Part shown: positions 16,289 to 24,564 of the stretch, one piece after another
Numbering within the stretch: position 1 is the stretch's first letter
Layout of the letters: each line of letters begins with the position of its first letter
Assembly: GCA_046329495.1 (NCBI GenBank)
Contig: JAXLUO010000001.1
Location: 496,001 to 560,000, forward strand
Length of the DNA: 64,000 bases
From: Bog-950 sp046329495
GTDB taxonomy: Bacteria; Bacteroidota; Bacteroidia; Chitinophagales; LD1
Reading direction: 5' to 3'
The notes under the pieces: generated by a model
Told to the model about the DNA's origin: nothing
Databases searched by the model: none
Seen by the model: only the letters and a program-made list of their open reading frames with translations
Translations under genes and position numbers: made by a program

Positions 16289-17722
16289 TTGAGAAAGCAG
16301 GATTCGCTGTTGTTTTTGATTCAAAGTTTAACGCCGAATGAACGGCGTTATTTTAAGCTGTACAGCAATATACAACCCGGCGACAAAAATTATCTGCAAT
16401 TGTTTGATGCGCTGGAAAATAAAGAGCGCTACGATGCTGCTGAACTTAGCAAGGAGCTTAAACGAACCAAGCGGCAAATTACCGATGACAAATACTACCT
16501 GACAAAGAACCTGTTGCAGAGTTTACGGAACTATGATAGTGAATCGACGCAACTGATGCAGTTGATGAACGACCGGGAAAACGTCCGCATTTTGTTTAGG
16601 CGGAGGTGTTTTGATCTGGCACTTGACTTTGCCGACAAGGCCCTGGAACGTGCTACTTACCTGGAGGCCTTTGAAATAGTGGATGACTTGTTGATGCTGC
16701 ATAGCCGTTGCCAGATAGTAATGTCGCGCTATGCGCGGGACTTAAACATTGCCAAACTGCGCCAAAAAAATAATGAACGCCTGCAGGAGTTGTTTGCCAT
16801 GCTTGAGCTTTCGAATGAAGCGCGCAAACTAAGCGGACAAGGCGCTAAGCCGGCCATGTTTGATAAACTCTTAAAGAATCCGCTATTAAAGGGTGATGTT
16901 AACGACCTTTTGAGTCTTCGTTCGAAACTGCTGTATTACGAGGTGTTTTTGTGTTATCACCAATGCTGTTTTAATCAGCAGGCCGTGGTGCAGGTTAACC
17001 GCGATGAGCGATCGCTTTTTGATCAGCATCCGGCATTAAAGGTTATTTCGCCGGTAGGTTATGTAGGCAATGGATTGCGGCTGGGCAGCTCGGAAGTATG
17101 GTTGGGCAACTATGAGGCTGCTATTGCTGTGTTAGAACAAGTTGAAAATGATTTACAGGCGGGCGAGTTGGATTTAAGTCCGCAACAGTTGTTATCCATG
17201 CAATTTAATGCAGGCATGTTTAAGCTTTGGCCACTACGGCACTTGCGGCGTTATGCGGAGGTTTTAAAGTTAAGCGATGTGTTAGAAGCACAAGTTGCCC
17301 ACCGCAGCGACCCGGATAGATATAATGTACTTTTTGAACACACCTTGACCCTATTGCTGGCCGGTAGGGCTGCAGAAGCGGCGGATAAGCTGGAGGGATT
17401 AAAACGCTTTAAGGCCGAAGTACGATCGGATATGCAGCCGTATGCCCAAATGATGAGCGTGATGATACAACTGGATTTGGGCAACTACCGGTTAATGCCG
17501 CACCTGATTAAAACAACACGATGGTGGTTGAAAAAGCAAGGTGTGAAGTACGAGGAGTTCAGCACATTTTTAACCCATGCCGCAGCGCTTGCAGGTAAGG
17601 CTTTAAACCGCAAACCCGACTGGAGCAAGATGTTGGAGGCCGAACAGGCAGGAAAGTTTGCCACTATGAATAAGCTAATACAGTTTAACCTTTGGTTAAG
17701 CCGGGTTAGCAAGCGCCGTTAA
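16289..17722 (+). CDS. Predicted all-helical cytoplasmic protein, unknown function
   Basis: About 477 residues from TTG 16289; the longer TTG 16268 lies in the promoter -7 box. I do not recognise a named family. The sequence has no signal peptide or membrane segment and looks almost wholly alpha-helical, with repeated Leu/Ala-rich amphipathic helices that resemble a degenerate TPR/solenoid scaffold (for example LALDFADKALERATYLEAFE and LLAGRAAEAADKLEGLKRF). The N-terminus contains LTPNERRYFKLY, which is reminiscent of other Bacteroidota solenoid proteins with a similar start (from memory, not tested). It is divergent from the HEXXH gene and convergent with rng. No function should be assigned. 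Confidence 0.75.
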   Translation: MRKQDSLLFLIQSLTPNERRYFKLYSNIQPGDKNYLQLFDALENKERYDAAELSKELKRTKRQITDDKYYLTKNLLQSLRNYDSESTQLMQLMNDRENVRILFRRRCFDLALDFADKALERATYLEAFEIVDDLLMLHSRCQIVMSRYARDLNIAKLRQKNNERLQELFAMLELSNEARKLSGQGAKPAMFDKLLKNPLLKGDVNDLLSLRSKLLYYEVFLCYHQCCFNQQAVVQVNRDERSLFDQHPALKVISPVGYVGNGLRLGSSEVWLGNYEAAIAVLEQVENDLQAGELDLSPQQLLSMQFNAGMFKLWPLRHLRRYAEVLKLSDVLEAQVAHRSDPDRYNVLFEHTLTLLLAGRAAEAADKLEGLKRFKAEVRSDMQPYAQMMSVMIQLDLGNYRLMPHLIKTTRWWLKKQGVKYEEFSTFLTHAAALAGKALNRKPDWSKMLEAEQAGKFATMNKLIQFNLWLSRVSKRR

Positions 17723-17735
17723 ATAGCGCACTTTA

Positions 17736-19286
17736 TCACTCCAGCTTTATCTCTTCATCGTTATCATCGAAGAACTTGTAATCGGTGATTCCAAAATCTT
17801 CATTCGTAACAATGCTGATCCAGCGTTTGTATTTCATAAACCAGCGCATACGTAACGAAGGGAAACCCTTACGCAGGTAAGCACCGATAATTGGATGGCA
17901 GTAAAGCTTGAGCTTTTTATGCGTGTTGAGCAGATGATCCAGATCGCTCTCCATTTCATCAATCAACAACAAGGAGGCATTGATTTGGCCGGTACCACCG
18001 CAAGTAGGGCAGGCTTCGGTAGTGCTGATATTAATTTCGGGGCGCACACGCTCACGGGTGATCTGCATCAGATTAAACTTACTGAGCGGAAGGATAGTGT
18101 GTGTAGCGCGGTCGAGGTCCATAAACTCCTTCATCTTGTTCTGAAGGATCTTTTTGTTCTCGGGATTCTTCATGTCAATGAAGTCGATCACCACAATACC
18201 ACCCATATCGCGCAATCGCAACTGGCGGGCAATTTCTTCTGCTGCTTCGGTATTTACCTTTAGTGCATTGCTTTCCTGGTCGCCTTCCATAGTGCTGCGG
18301 TGGCCACTGTTGACGTCGATAACGTGCATGGCTTCGGTTTTTTCCAATATCAGGTAGCAACCATTTTGCATGTTAACAGTTTTACCGAAGCCGGCTTTTA
18401 CCTGGCGGGTAATACCAAACTGATCATAGATAGGCACCTTACCCTGATAGCGTTGCACGATGTCCTTTTTATCGGGAGCAATACGAGCCAGATAGCCCTC
18501 GATGTCCTTAGCAACTGTAACATCATCGGTAACAATCTTATGAAACTCTGCGCTCAACAAATCGCGCAGAATACTTTGTGTTTTATCCAACTCGCTAAGC
18601 ACCTTGGTTACAGGCTGGGCGTGTTTCAGGTTACGCATCATTTGCTGCCACTTCTCCTGCAGGGCAAGTAAATCCTGGTGCAGTTCAGCAGCGCCTTTGC
18701 CCGCAGCAACCGTGCGTACTATTACACCGAAGTTGCGCGGCTTTAAACTTTCAACCAATACTTTTAAGCGCTTGCGCTCTTCGGCACTGTCAATTTTTTT
18801 CGAAACGCCCACCGTATCATTGAACGGCGTAAGCACCAGATAACGACCTGCCAAAGATATTTCGCAGGTTAAGCGGGGGCCTTTGGTGCTGATGGGTTCT
18901 TTTAATATTTGAACGAGGATGCTGTTTTTGTTGGTAAGCACCTCTTTAACATTCCCGGTTTTTACAATCTGCTTCTGAATTTCGAAGTTGTTGAGCATCT
19001 GCTCGGGGCTTACGTTGCCGGCAATGCAGTTACCGGTAAACTTCATCAGCGAGCGGATATCAGGGCTAAGGTCAGTATAATGCAGAAAGGCATCCTTCTC
19101 GTGCCCTACATCAACAAAGGCGGCATTTAAGCCGGGCATTACCTTTTTTATTTTACCAAGATAAACATCGCCTACGTTAAACTGGTTGTTCAGCCTTTCC
19201 TGGTGTAGTTCCACCAGGCGCTTATCTTCCAGCAAGGCGATATCTACACCATGGGCGTTGGAATGAATTATTAGTTCTTTAACCAC
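17736..19286 (-). CDS. rng: Ribonuclease G (RNase E/G family)
   Basis: 516 residues, RNase G length without the E. coli RNase E scaffold tail. The S1 RNA-binding domain lies at about 35-130 (VGDVYLGKIKKVMPGLNAAFVDVG), DNase I-like catalytic residues occur in MHVIDVNSG and GGIVVIDFIDM, and the Zn-link cysteines are in CPTCGGTG. It is an endonuclease for single-stranded RNA that in other bacteria processes 16S rRNA 5' ends and degrades mRNA. ATG 19286 starts the standard N-terminus MVKELIIH. It lies downstream of a terminator that separates it from the TPR-peptide operon, and it is followed at once by the convergent solenoid gene. Confidence 0.96.
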   Translation of the reverse strand: MVKELIIHSNAHGVDIALLEDKRLVELHQERLNNQFNVGDVYLGKIKKVMPGLNAAFVDVGHEKDAFLHYTDLSPDIRSLMKFTGNCIAGNVSPEQMLNNFEIQKQIVKTGNVKEVLTNKNSILVQILKEPISTKGPRLTCEISLAGRYLVLTPFNDTVGVSKKIDSAEERKRLKVLVESLKPRNFGVIVRTVAAGKGAAELHQDLLALQEKWQQMMRNLKHAQPVTKVLSELDKTQSILRDLLSAEFHKIVTDDVTVAKDIEGYLARIAPDKKDIVQRYQGKVPIYDQFGITRQVKAGFGKTVNMQNGCYLILEKTEAMHVIDVNSGHRSTMEGDQESNALKVNTEAAEEIARQLRLRDMGGIVVIDFIDMKNPENKKILQNKMKEFMDLDRATHTILPLSKFNLMQITRERVRPEINISTTEACPTCGGTGQINASLLLIDEMESDLDHLLNTHKKLKLYCHPIIGAYLRKGFPSLRMRWFMKYKRWISIVTNEDFGITDYKFFDDNDEEIKLE

Positions 19287-19373
19287 ACAAATAGTTTAGA
19301 GGTCCCCGTTGGAGGACCTGTTTGGAATCAAGTAAGGTAAACCCGAAGTAGGAAAGGAAAGGAGGAAAAGAAA

Positions 19374-19400
19374 TAGCGCCGGAAGGAAATACCGGCGCTA
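19374..19400 (-). terminator. Terminator after the 29-residue peptide gene
   Basis: A 9-bp perfect stem (tagcgccgg / ccggcgcta) is followed on the minus strand by tttcttttcc. It sits 7 bp beyond the peptide gene stop. Confidence 0.8.
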
Positions 19401-19407
19401 TCAGGTA

Positions 19408-19497
19408 TTACTTCTTCTTATGACGGTTTTTTCTCAGTCTCTTTTTGCGCTTGTGTGTCGCAATCTTATGACGCTTTCTCTTTTTTCCGCAAGGCAT
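19408..19497 (-). CDS. 29-residue ultrabasic peptide
   Basis: A complete tiny gene: ATG at 19497, TAA at 19408-19410. Of 29 residues, 17 are Lys or Arg and 3 are His, beginning MPCGKKRKRHKIATHKRKK. It is 21 bp downstream of the TPR gene and ends just before a strong terminator, so it is the last gene of that operon. I recall near-identical peptides in many Bacteroidota genomes, usually without a name; such composition is typical of ribosome- or RNA-binding peptides, and Bacteroidota are known to carry lineage-specific small ribosomal proteins. A ribosomal role is an inference. The conserved-looking sequence and its own terminator argue that it is real despite its length. Confidence 0.8.
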   Translation of the reverse strand: MPCGKKRKRHKIATHKRKKRLRKNRHKKK

Positions 19498-19518
19498 GGC
19501 TCTTGTTTTAGTTTATGT

Positions 19519-20361
19519 TTATTGAATTCTTTGTTTCTTAAGCTCGTCAATATGAGCGTTTATGGCTTTTTTGGCCTCCGGCTCCTTTACTACGGCCACG
19601 CAGCGGGTTAGCGCTTCAATGGCTTTTTCGGTATTTCCCATTCCTTCGTACGCTTGTGCCATCATTAGCAGGGCGTCAGGATTTTGGGGCGACAAATATA
19701 GAACTTTTTCGCAACGAGCAATGGTTTTATCAAATTGACCTGAAACCAGGCCAAAACGGGCCAACATTAGCTGTGCATCGATGTTGGTTGAATCTTTAGC
19801 CACCATATCGCGCAGGATTGTAACCCCCTGCATAGGATTGCTGCCGCCTTCGATATAGGCTTCGGCGAGGCGGAGCTTAATTTCGTTGTTTGCGGGATCG
19901 AGGTTAGAGGCCTGTTCGTAACAGTGGATGGCATTGTCGGTTAGATAATGCAATGCTTTCTCGTCAGGGGCTGTTTGCAATAGCATGGCATTGTAATCGC
20001 CTGCGGCTACCCAGGTTTTAGCGGTATTGGATTGCTCGGCGCCTTTTACCAGGTAATAAGCTGCAGCGATAGGTTTATCCAGCTTTTTGTATTCTTCGGC
20101 CAGTTCGTTAAAGGAATTAATATCCTTCAGTTTTTTAACCTTATCCTTTACTTCAGCATCGGTTGTTTGTGCCTCTAAATCAGTTATATAGGCTTCAATA
20201 TCAAGCTTTTCTACACTCATTTGCGCCTGCATACCTCCGCCGGACATCGGGCCTTGTACACCGGGCTTAGCCTCGGGCGCCTTATGGGTTGGAGCAAAGA
20301 GGTAAATGCCTGCCCCGATGAGGGCACAAACTGCAATTACAATAATTTGATTGCGTGACAT
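19519..20361 (-). CDS. Membrane-anchored TPR protein
   Basis: 280 residues from ATG 20361 (MSRNQIIVIAV). The frame continues 22 codons upstream, but that part would be N-terminal to the membrane anchor and lies over a -7 box ending 7 nt before ATG 20361. Residues about 4-22 form a single transmembrane segment, followed by a Pro/Gly/Met linker and at least four TPR-type helix pairs (about 115-275; for instance NPDALLMMAQAYEGMGNTEKAIEAL). By family knowledge TPRs mediate protein contacts; here the repeats would lie in the periplasm. It is co-transcribed with the 29-residue peptide gene. This rng/TPR/HU/mutY neighbourhood is common in Bacteroidota, though the function of the TPR protein is not known. 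Confidence 0.85.
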   Translation of the reverse strand: MSRNQIIVIAVCALIGAGIYLFAPTHKAPEAKPGVQGPMSGGGMQAQMSVEKLDIEAYITDLEAQTTDAEVKDKVKKLKDINSFNELAEEYKKLDKPIAAAYYLVKGAEQSNTAKTWVAAGDYNAMLLQTAPDEKALHYLTDNAIHCYEQASNLDPANNEIKLRLAEAYIEGGSNPMQGVTILRDMVAKDSTNIDAQLMLARFGLVSGQFDKTIARCEKVLYLSPQNPDALLMMAQAYEGMGNTEKAIEALTRCVAVVKEPEAKKAINAHIDELKKQRIQ

Positions 20362-20367
20362 GCGGCG

Positions 20368-20375
20368 CGAAAATA
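20368..20375 (-). promoter_or_regulatory. Possible -7 box for the TPR gene
   Basis: The minus strand reads TATTTTCG (one mismatch), with a TTG 22 nt upstream as a possible -33. The transcript would start 1-3 nt before ATG 20361, nearly leaderless. Confidence 0.4.
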
Positions 20376-20530
20376 ACAATCCTTTTTTCCCCTGGGGCAA
20401 CGGATAATAAGGCAGCCCTAAAAACACGAAATTCTTACTCAGCCCTATAATTTTGAAGCACTTACAGTATATACGTAAATGTCATATAAAAGGATTTAAG
20501 TTGCATGGGTCCTTGATTTTGGCAGAAAAA

Positions 20531-20555
20531 AGCCCGGAGAGGGTAGCTCCGGGCT
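20531..20555 (-). terminator. Terminator of the HU gene
   Basis: A 9-bp perfect stem (agcccggag / ctccgggct), 7-nt loop, followed on the minus strand by ttttttctgcc. It lies 25 bp after the HU gene stop. Confidence 0.88.
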
Positions 20556-20579
20556 TAAAATTTTGTTAGGGAGGAAGGG

Positions 20580-20879
20580 TTATTTTGCTTCTTCGGGTTT
20601 GCGGCCTTTTTTAACGGCATCCACAAAAGTTTTTGCCGGTTTAAATGCCGGGATGTAATGTTCCGGAATCACAATCGCTTCGTTGCGTTTTATGATACGA
20701 CCGATCTTTTTTGCTCTCTTTTTTGTGATAAAGCTCCCAAAACCTCTTACGTAAACGTTCTCACCCGCTTTAAGCGAATTCTTTACCTCGCGAAAAAAGG
20801 CTTCCAGGGCAACCAGCACATCTACTTTGGGAACACCGGTCAGGTCGGCTACCTTTGTAACAATGTCGGCTTTTCTCAT
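20580..20879 (-). CDS. HU/IHF family DNA-binding protein
   Basis: 99 residues, normal HU length. The N-terminal helices (MRKADIVTKVADLTGVPKVDVLVALEAFF) lead to the beta-arm region with VYVRGFGSFITKKRAKKIGR, the DNA-contacting signature, and a tail ending in FKPAKTFVDAV. Such proteins bend and compact chromosomal DNA and help replication, recombination and transcription. The two halves of the gene are flanked by a clear terminator and a promoter with TTTG and TATTTATG 19 nt apart. HU, IHF-alpha and IHF-beta cannot be distinguished in this phylum from sequence alone, so I give no gene symbol. Confidence 0.95.
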   Translation of the reverse strand: MRKADIVTKVADLTGVPKVDVLVALEAFFREVKNSLKAGENVYVRGFGSFITKKRAKKIGRIIKRNEAIVIPEHYIPAFKPAKTFVDAVKKGRKPEEAK

Positions 20880-20931
20880 AATGGTTAATTTTAAACTTAA
20901 AAAATGTGGTTCAGTGCAATACGATGGTTTT

Positions 20932-20962
20932 CATAAATATAGAAAATATTCCAGAAAACAAA
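20932..20962 (-). promoter_or_regulatory. Promoter of the HU gene
   Basis: On the minus strand TTTG (20962-20959) lies 19 nt before TATTTATG (20939-20932), one mismatch to the -7 consensus. The 5' leader would be about 48 nt. Confidence 0.45.
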
Positions 20963-21018
20963 ATATGTGCCGTAATTCCGAACCGGTATTTATCCTCTTT
21001 GCTGAGTTAAAATAAGAT

Positions 21019-22074
21019 ATGAATAATGATTTTTCCGGTTTTTTATTACACTGGAACAGAAACGTTAATAACCGGCAGATGCCCTGGAAAGGGGAAAAGG
21101 ACCCCTACCTGGTATGGCTATCAGAGATCATACTGCAGCAAACAAGAGTAGAACAGGGTTTGCCGTACTATCTGAGGTTTAAGAAAAAGTATCCGGATGT
21201 TAAGAAACTTGCTGATGCACCGGAGGATGAGGTAATGAAATTGTGGCAAGGCCTGGGCTATTATTCGCGTGCCCGCAACCTGCATACCACAGCAAAATAC
21301 ATTGCATATGTGTTAAAAGGCCGGTTTCCTGACAACTTTCATGCTATTAAAACACTGAAAGGAGTGGGTGATTATACCGCTGCTGCTATAGCATCTTTTG
21401 TATTCGGCGAGGCAAAAGCCGTAGTAGATGGCAATGTTATCAGAGTATTAGCCCGCGTGTTTGGGATTAGCACCGCCTGGGATACCACGGCGGGCAAAAA
21501 ACTATTTACCGCACTGGCTACTGAACAGTTACCGGCTAAACAAGCCGGTGAGTATAATCAGGCCATTATGGACTTTGGGGCCATTGTTTGTACTCCGCAA
21601 AACCCTGATTGCCCTGATTGTGTGTTGCAGACTTTGTGCATAGCCTATAAAGGCAACCTGGTAGAGGAATTACCGGTACGTGCCAAGCGAACCAAAATCA
21701 GGGAGCGCTACTTTACTTATTTGCTGGTAACCGACGGCAAACAACTTTTGGTTCAAAAACGCCAGGGAAACGATATTTGGAAAAACTTGTATCAATTGCC
21801 GTTGTTAGAGGGAGAAACGAAATTTGCAGCTGTTACCAAAGCTGCAATGCGTAAGTTGTTGGGCACGGACGATTTTAAGGTACAAACCGATGAATACACG
21901 GAAGTGCAACTGCTTTCGCATCAAAAAATTCACTTCCGGTTTATAACACTACGCTGCAAAAGTATCACTAATGTAAAAAAGGATGAATTTCAGCCTGTTG
22001 AATTTAAAAAATTGAAATCGTTTGCCTTTCCGCGAACTATTCATTTGTTTTTGCATCGAAAGTCGCTACTTTAG
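21019..22074 (+). CDS. mutY: A/G-specific adenine DNA glycosylase
   Basis: 351 residues. MutY removes adenine paired with 8-oxoguanine. The catalytic Glu36 (SEIILQQTRV), the helix-hairpin-helix GVGDYTAAAI, catalytic Asp137 (VVDGNV) and all four [4Fe-4S] cysteines (C191-x6-C198-x2-C201-x5-C207) are present. The C-terminal 120 residues form the NUDIX-like domain that recognises 8-oxoG. It lies 63 bp before ssb and is probably the first gene of a mutY-ssb-gldE-gldD transcript, an order conserved in this phylum. It is divergent from the HU gene. Confidence 0.96.
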   Translation: MNNDFSGFLLHWNRNVNNRQMPWKGEKDPYLVWLSEIILQQTRVEQGLPYYLRFKKKYPDVKKLADAPEDEVMKLWQGLGYYSRARNLHTTAKYIAYVLKGRFPDNFHAIKTLKGVGDYTAAAIASFVFGEAKAVVDGNVIRVLARVFGISTAWDTTAGKKLFTALATEQLPAKQAGEYNQAIMDFGAIVCTPQNPDCPDCVLQTLCIAYKGNLVEELPVRAKRTKIRERYFTYLLVTDGKQLLVQKRQGNDIWKNLYQLPLLEGETKFAAVTKAAMRKLLGTDDFKVQTDEYTEVQLLSHQKIHFRFITLRCKSITNVKKDEFQPVEFKKLKSFAFPRTIHLFLHRKSLL

Positions 22075-22137
22075 GTATATAATTGCAGCCCGCGAAAGCG
22101 TGACACATTTCTCAAAAAACAGTAAGAACAAGCAATC

Positions 22138-22584
22138 ATGGTTAACAAAGTAATATTGATAGGCCGATTAGGTAAAGACCCGGTAGTAAAGCACTTTCAG
22201 AACGACAGCGCCATTGCCGAATTTTCTTTAGCAACTACCGAATCGTATCGCGACAAAGAAGGTAAGTGGAATGATATTACCGATTGGCACAACATAAAAC
22301 TGCCTAACAAATACATGGCAGAGCGTGCAGAAAAATACCTGAAGAAGGGTAGCAGCATCTACGTTGAAGGCAAAATACGCACGCGTTCGTACGACGATAA
22401 GGATGGCAACAAGCGCTATGTAACCGAAATTATAGCTGAGACATTCCGTATGCTGGACAAGCGTGGTGATGGCGGCTCGGATAGCAACAGCGGCGGTGGC
22501 TACAGCTCTTCAAATTCTTCGTCAGGCATGAGCGAAAGCTCGTCGCAGTCAAACAGCCAGATTGATGACGATCTTCCGTTTTAG
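22138..22584 (+). CDS. ssb: Single-stranded DNA-binding protein
   Basis: 148 residues. The OB fold (about 1-105; VNKVILIGRLGKDP, DWHNIKLPNKYMAERAEKYLKKG) is followed by a Gly/Ser/Asn-rich disordered linker and the acidic partner-binding tip DDDLPF. It coats single-stranded DNA as a tetramer and recruits repair and replication proteins through the tip. It is placed between mutY and gldE, as in other Bacteroidota. Confidence 0.97.
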   Translation: MVNKVILIGRLGKDPVVKHFQNDSAIAEFSLATTESYRDKEGKWNDITDWHNIKLPNKYMAERAEKYLKKGSSIYVEGKIRTRSYDDKDGNKRYVTEIIAETFRMLDKRGDGGSDSNSGGGYSSSNSSSGMSESSSQSNSQIDDDLPF

Positions 22585-22622
22585 TAGTAACGGAAGTTTT
22601 AGCGGAATAAATTTTCTGTACG

Positions 22623-23975
22623 TTGGACAGTAGCCCCTTACCCCTGTTTATTTTATTGCAGTCGCTGGTGAACCCGCCAACTACCGCAGTGATAATTGCG
22701 AATGTAATTGTACTGGTACTTATCTTTTGCTCGGCGCTGATGAGTGCCAGCGAAGTGGCTTTCTTTTCGCTTACACGCCCGGAGGTAGATGCCTTGCATG
22801 AAAGCGATAACACTGCCGACCAGCGCATAGCAGCCTTGCTGGAGAAACCACGTTACCTTCTTTCAACCATGCTGGTGTCAAACAACCTGGCCAACATTGG
22901 GGTGGTTATCATTTCGTATTTTATTACACGCGAGATGTTCAACTTCCACGACATCGCTATTGGCGGTTTTGTAATACATGACTACGCCATTGAGTTTTTG
23001 TGGAACGTTATTATCGTTACTTTCTTCCTGGTATTATTCGGCGAGGCTACCCCTAAAGTATATGCTACCCACAACAAGCTAAAGATTGCACGTTTAATGG
23101 TGGGTGTGTTTCAGGTATTAGTGCGCGTGTTGGCACCGGTTAATTATTTGTTGGTGAATAGCACAAAGGGTTTGGAGAAGCGCCTGAAACGCCACAATAC
23201 TGAAATTGACCGCGACGAGATAAACAAGGCCATTGAAATTACAGTTGAAAAGAAGGAAAGCAAGCAGGACGCAAGATTATTGAAGGGTATTGTGCATTTT
23301 GGCAATACTACCGTAAAGCAGGTTATGCGTCCGCGCACGGAAGTGGCTGCTCTTGACTACGACCTAAACTTTACCGAGGTAATGGAGAAAGTAAAGGAGT
23401 TGGGCTATTCGCGCTTTCCGGTTTACAAGGAAACGCTGGATAGCATAGCCGGTGTGTTGAATGTAAAGGATTTGCTGGAGCACCTGAACCAGGATGAAAC
23501 TTTTGGCTGGCAGAGTTTGATACGCAAGCCGTTTTTTGTGCCCGAGAACAAAATGATTGATGACCTGCTGCGCGAAATACAGGCTAACCGTAAACACCTG
23601 GCGATTGTGGTAGATGAGTACGGCGGCACCAGCGGGATAATTACATTGGAAGATATTATTGAAGAAGTAGTAGGTGATATTAAAGATGAGTTTGACGAAA
23701 ACACAGACGGTGATTTTAAAAAGCTGGACGATCGCAATTTTATTTTTGAAGGAAAAACATCTATGAACGATGTGTGCCGCCTGATGGAGGTTGACCCCAG
23801 CGCTTTTGATGAAGCCAGGGGCGAGGCAGAAACACTTGGCGGATTGATCCTTGAATTAACAGGCCGCATTCCGCGCAACGGTTTCGAAGTGCGTTCGGGC
23901 CATTATAAATTCACCATACTAAATGTGGCTAATAACCGTATTGAGCGGGTTAAAGTAACCAATGAAGCACCTTAA
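22623..23975 (+). CDS. gldE: GldE, gliding-associated CNNM/CorC-type membrane protein
   Basis: 450 residues. An N-terminal DUF21/CNNM membrane domain (about 20-190, three to four helices, MSASEVAFFSL) is followed by a CBS pair (about 205-335; VMRPRTEVAALD, SRFPVYKETLDSIAGVLNVKDL) and a CorC/HlyC C-terminal domain (about 350-440). In Flavobacterium GldE is needed, with GldD, for full gliding; relatives transport or sense Mg2+. TTG 22623 gives the N-terminus MDSSPLPL, which agrees with the usual short acidic start in the family; a TACGTTGG overlapping it might be a weak -7 box, leaving GTG 22668 as the alternative. It overlaps gldD by 14 bp, indicating coupled translation. Confidence 0.92.
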   Translation: MDSSPLPLFILLQSLVNPPTTAVIIANVIVLVLIFCSALMSASEVAFFSLTRPEVDALHESDNTADQRIAALLEKPRYLLSTMLVSNNLANIGVVIISYFITREMFNFHDIAIGGFVIHDYAIEFLWNVIIVTFFLVLFGEATPKVYATHNKLKIARLMVGVFQVLVRVLAPVNYLLVNSTKGLEKRLKRHNTEIDRDEINKAIEITVEKKESKQDARLLKGIVHFGNTTVKQVMRPRTEVAALDYDLNFTEVMEKVKELGYSRFPVYKETLDSIAGVLNVKDLLEHLNQDETFGWQSLIRKPFFVPENKMIDDLLREIQANRKHLAIVVDEYGGTSGIITLEDIIEEVVGDIKDEFDENTDGDFKKLDDRNFIFEGKTSMNDVCRLMEVDPSAFDEARGEAETLGGLILELTGRIPRNGFEVRSGHYKFTILNVANNRIERVKVTNEAP

Positions 23976-24558
23976 GTTTTTACCGCTTATTGCAGTTATT
24001 GCTTTGCTGCTGATTGGCTGCGGCAACCATGATTATACGCCGAAGCCTAAGGCCTATCCGCGTATTGCTTTTCCTGAGCGCAAGTATGAGTTATACGACC
24101 CTGCTAATTGCCCGTTTAGATTTGAAAAACCTGTTTACAGCGAAGTGGTTTTAGACACCATGTACCAAGGCCATAAGATTGATGAGCGTTGCTGGATAAA
24201 TCTGGTATTCCCTCCATTTAACGGCACTGTAAATATTACGTACAAGGATATTGACGATACAACCAATATTGCGCGGCTGATAGAGGATGCGCACACGCTT
24301 TCGTACAAGCACACAAAAAAGGCTGATTACATTGATGAGATACGCATAGCAAACGAGCATGGCGTAGGAGGATTGCTTTATGAAGTTAGCGGCGATGCGG
24401 CCAGCAACCTGCAATTCTTTTTAACGGACAGTTCGAAACATTTTATCCGCGGGGCGGTGTATTTCTATAATCCGCCGAACAGCGATAGCATGGCGCCGGT
24501 ACTGGCCTTTGTAAAAGAAGACCTGCACCAGATGCTGAAAACATTTGAGTGGAAATAA
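23962..24558 (+). CDS. gldD: GldD, gliding motility lipoprotein
   Basis: 198 residues. A lipoprotein signal with the lipobox LLIGCGN is followed by the family-typical segment KPKAYPRIAFPERKYELYD. In Flavobacterium johnsoniae GldD is essential for gliding and for T9SS-dependent secretion and is proposed to support the secretion machinery in the envelope; its biochemical role is not known. The start overlaps gldE, and the gene is convergent with rluB 6 bp away. The position after gldE is conserved across the phylum. Confidence 0.92.
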   Translation: MKHLKFLPLIAVIALLLIGCGNHDYTPKPKAYPRIAFPERKYELYDPANCPFRFEKPVYSEVVLDTMYQGHKIDERCWINLVFPPFNGTVNITYKDIDDTTNIARLIEDAHTLSYKHTKKADYIDEIRIANEHGVGGLLYEVSGDAASNLQFFLTDSSKHFIRGAVYFYNPPNSDSMAPVLAFVKEDLHQMLKTFEWK

Positions 24559-24564
24559 AAAGCC

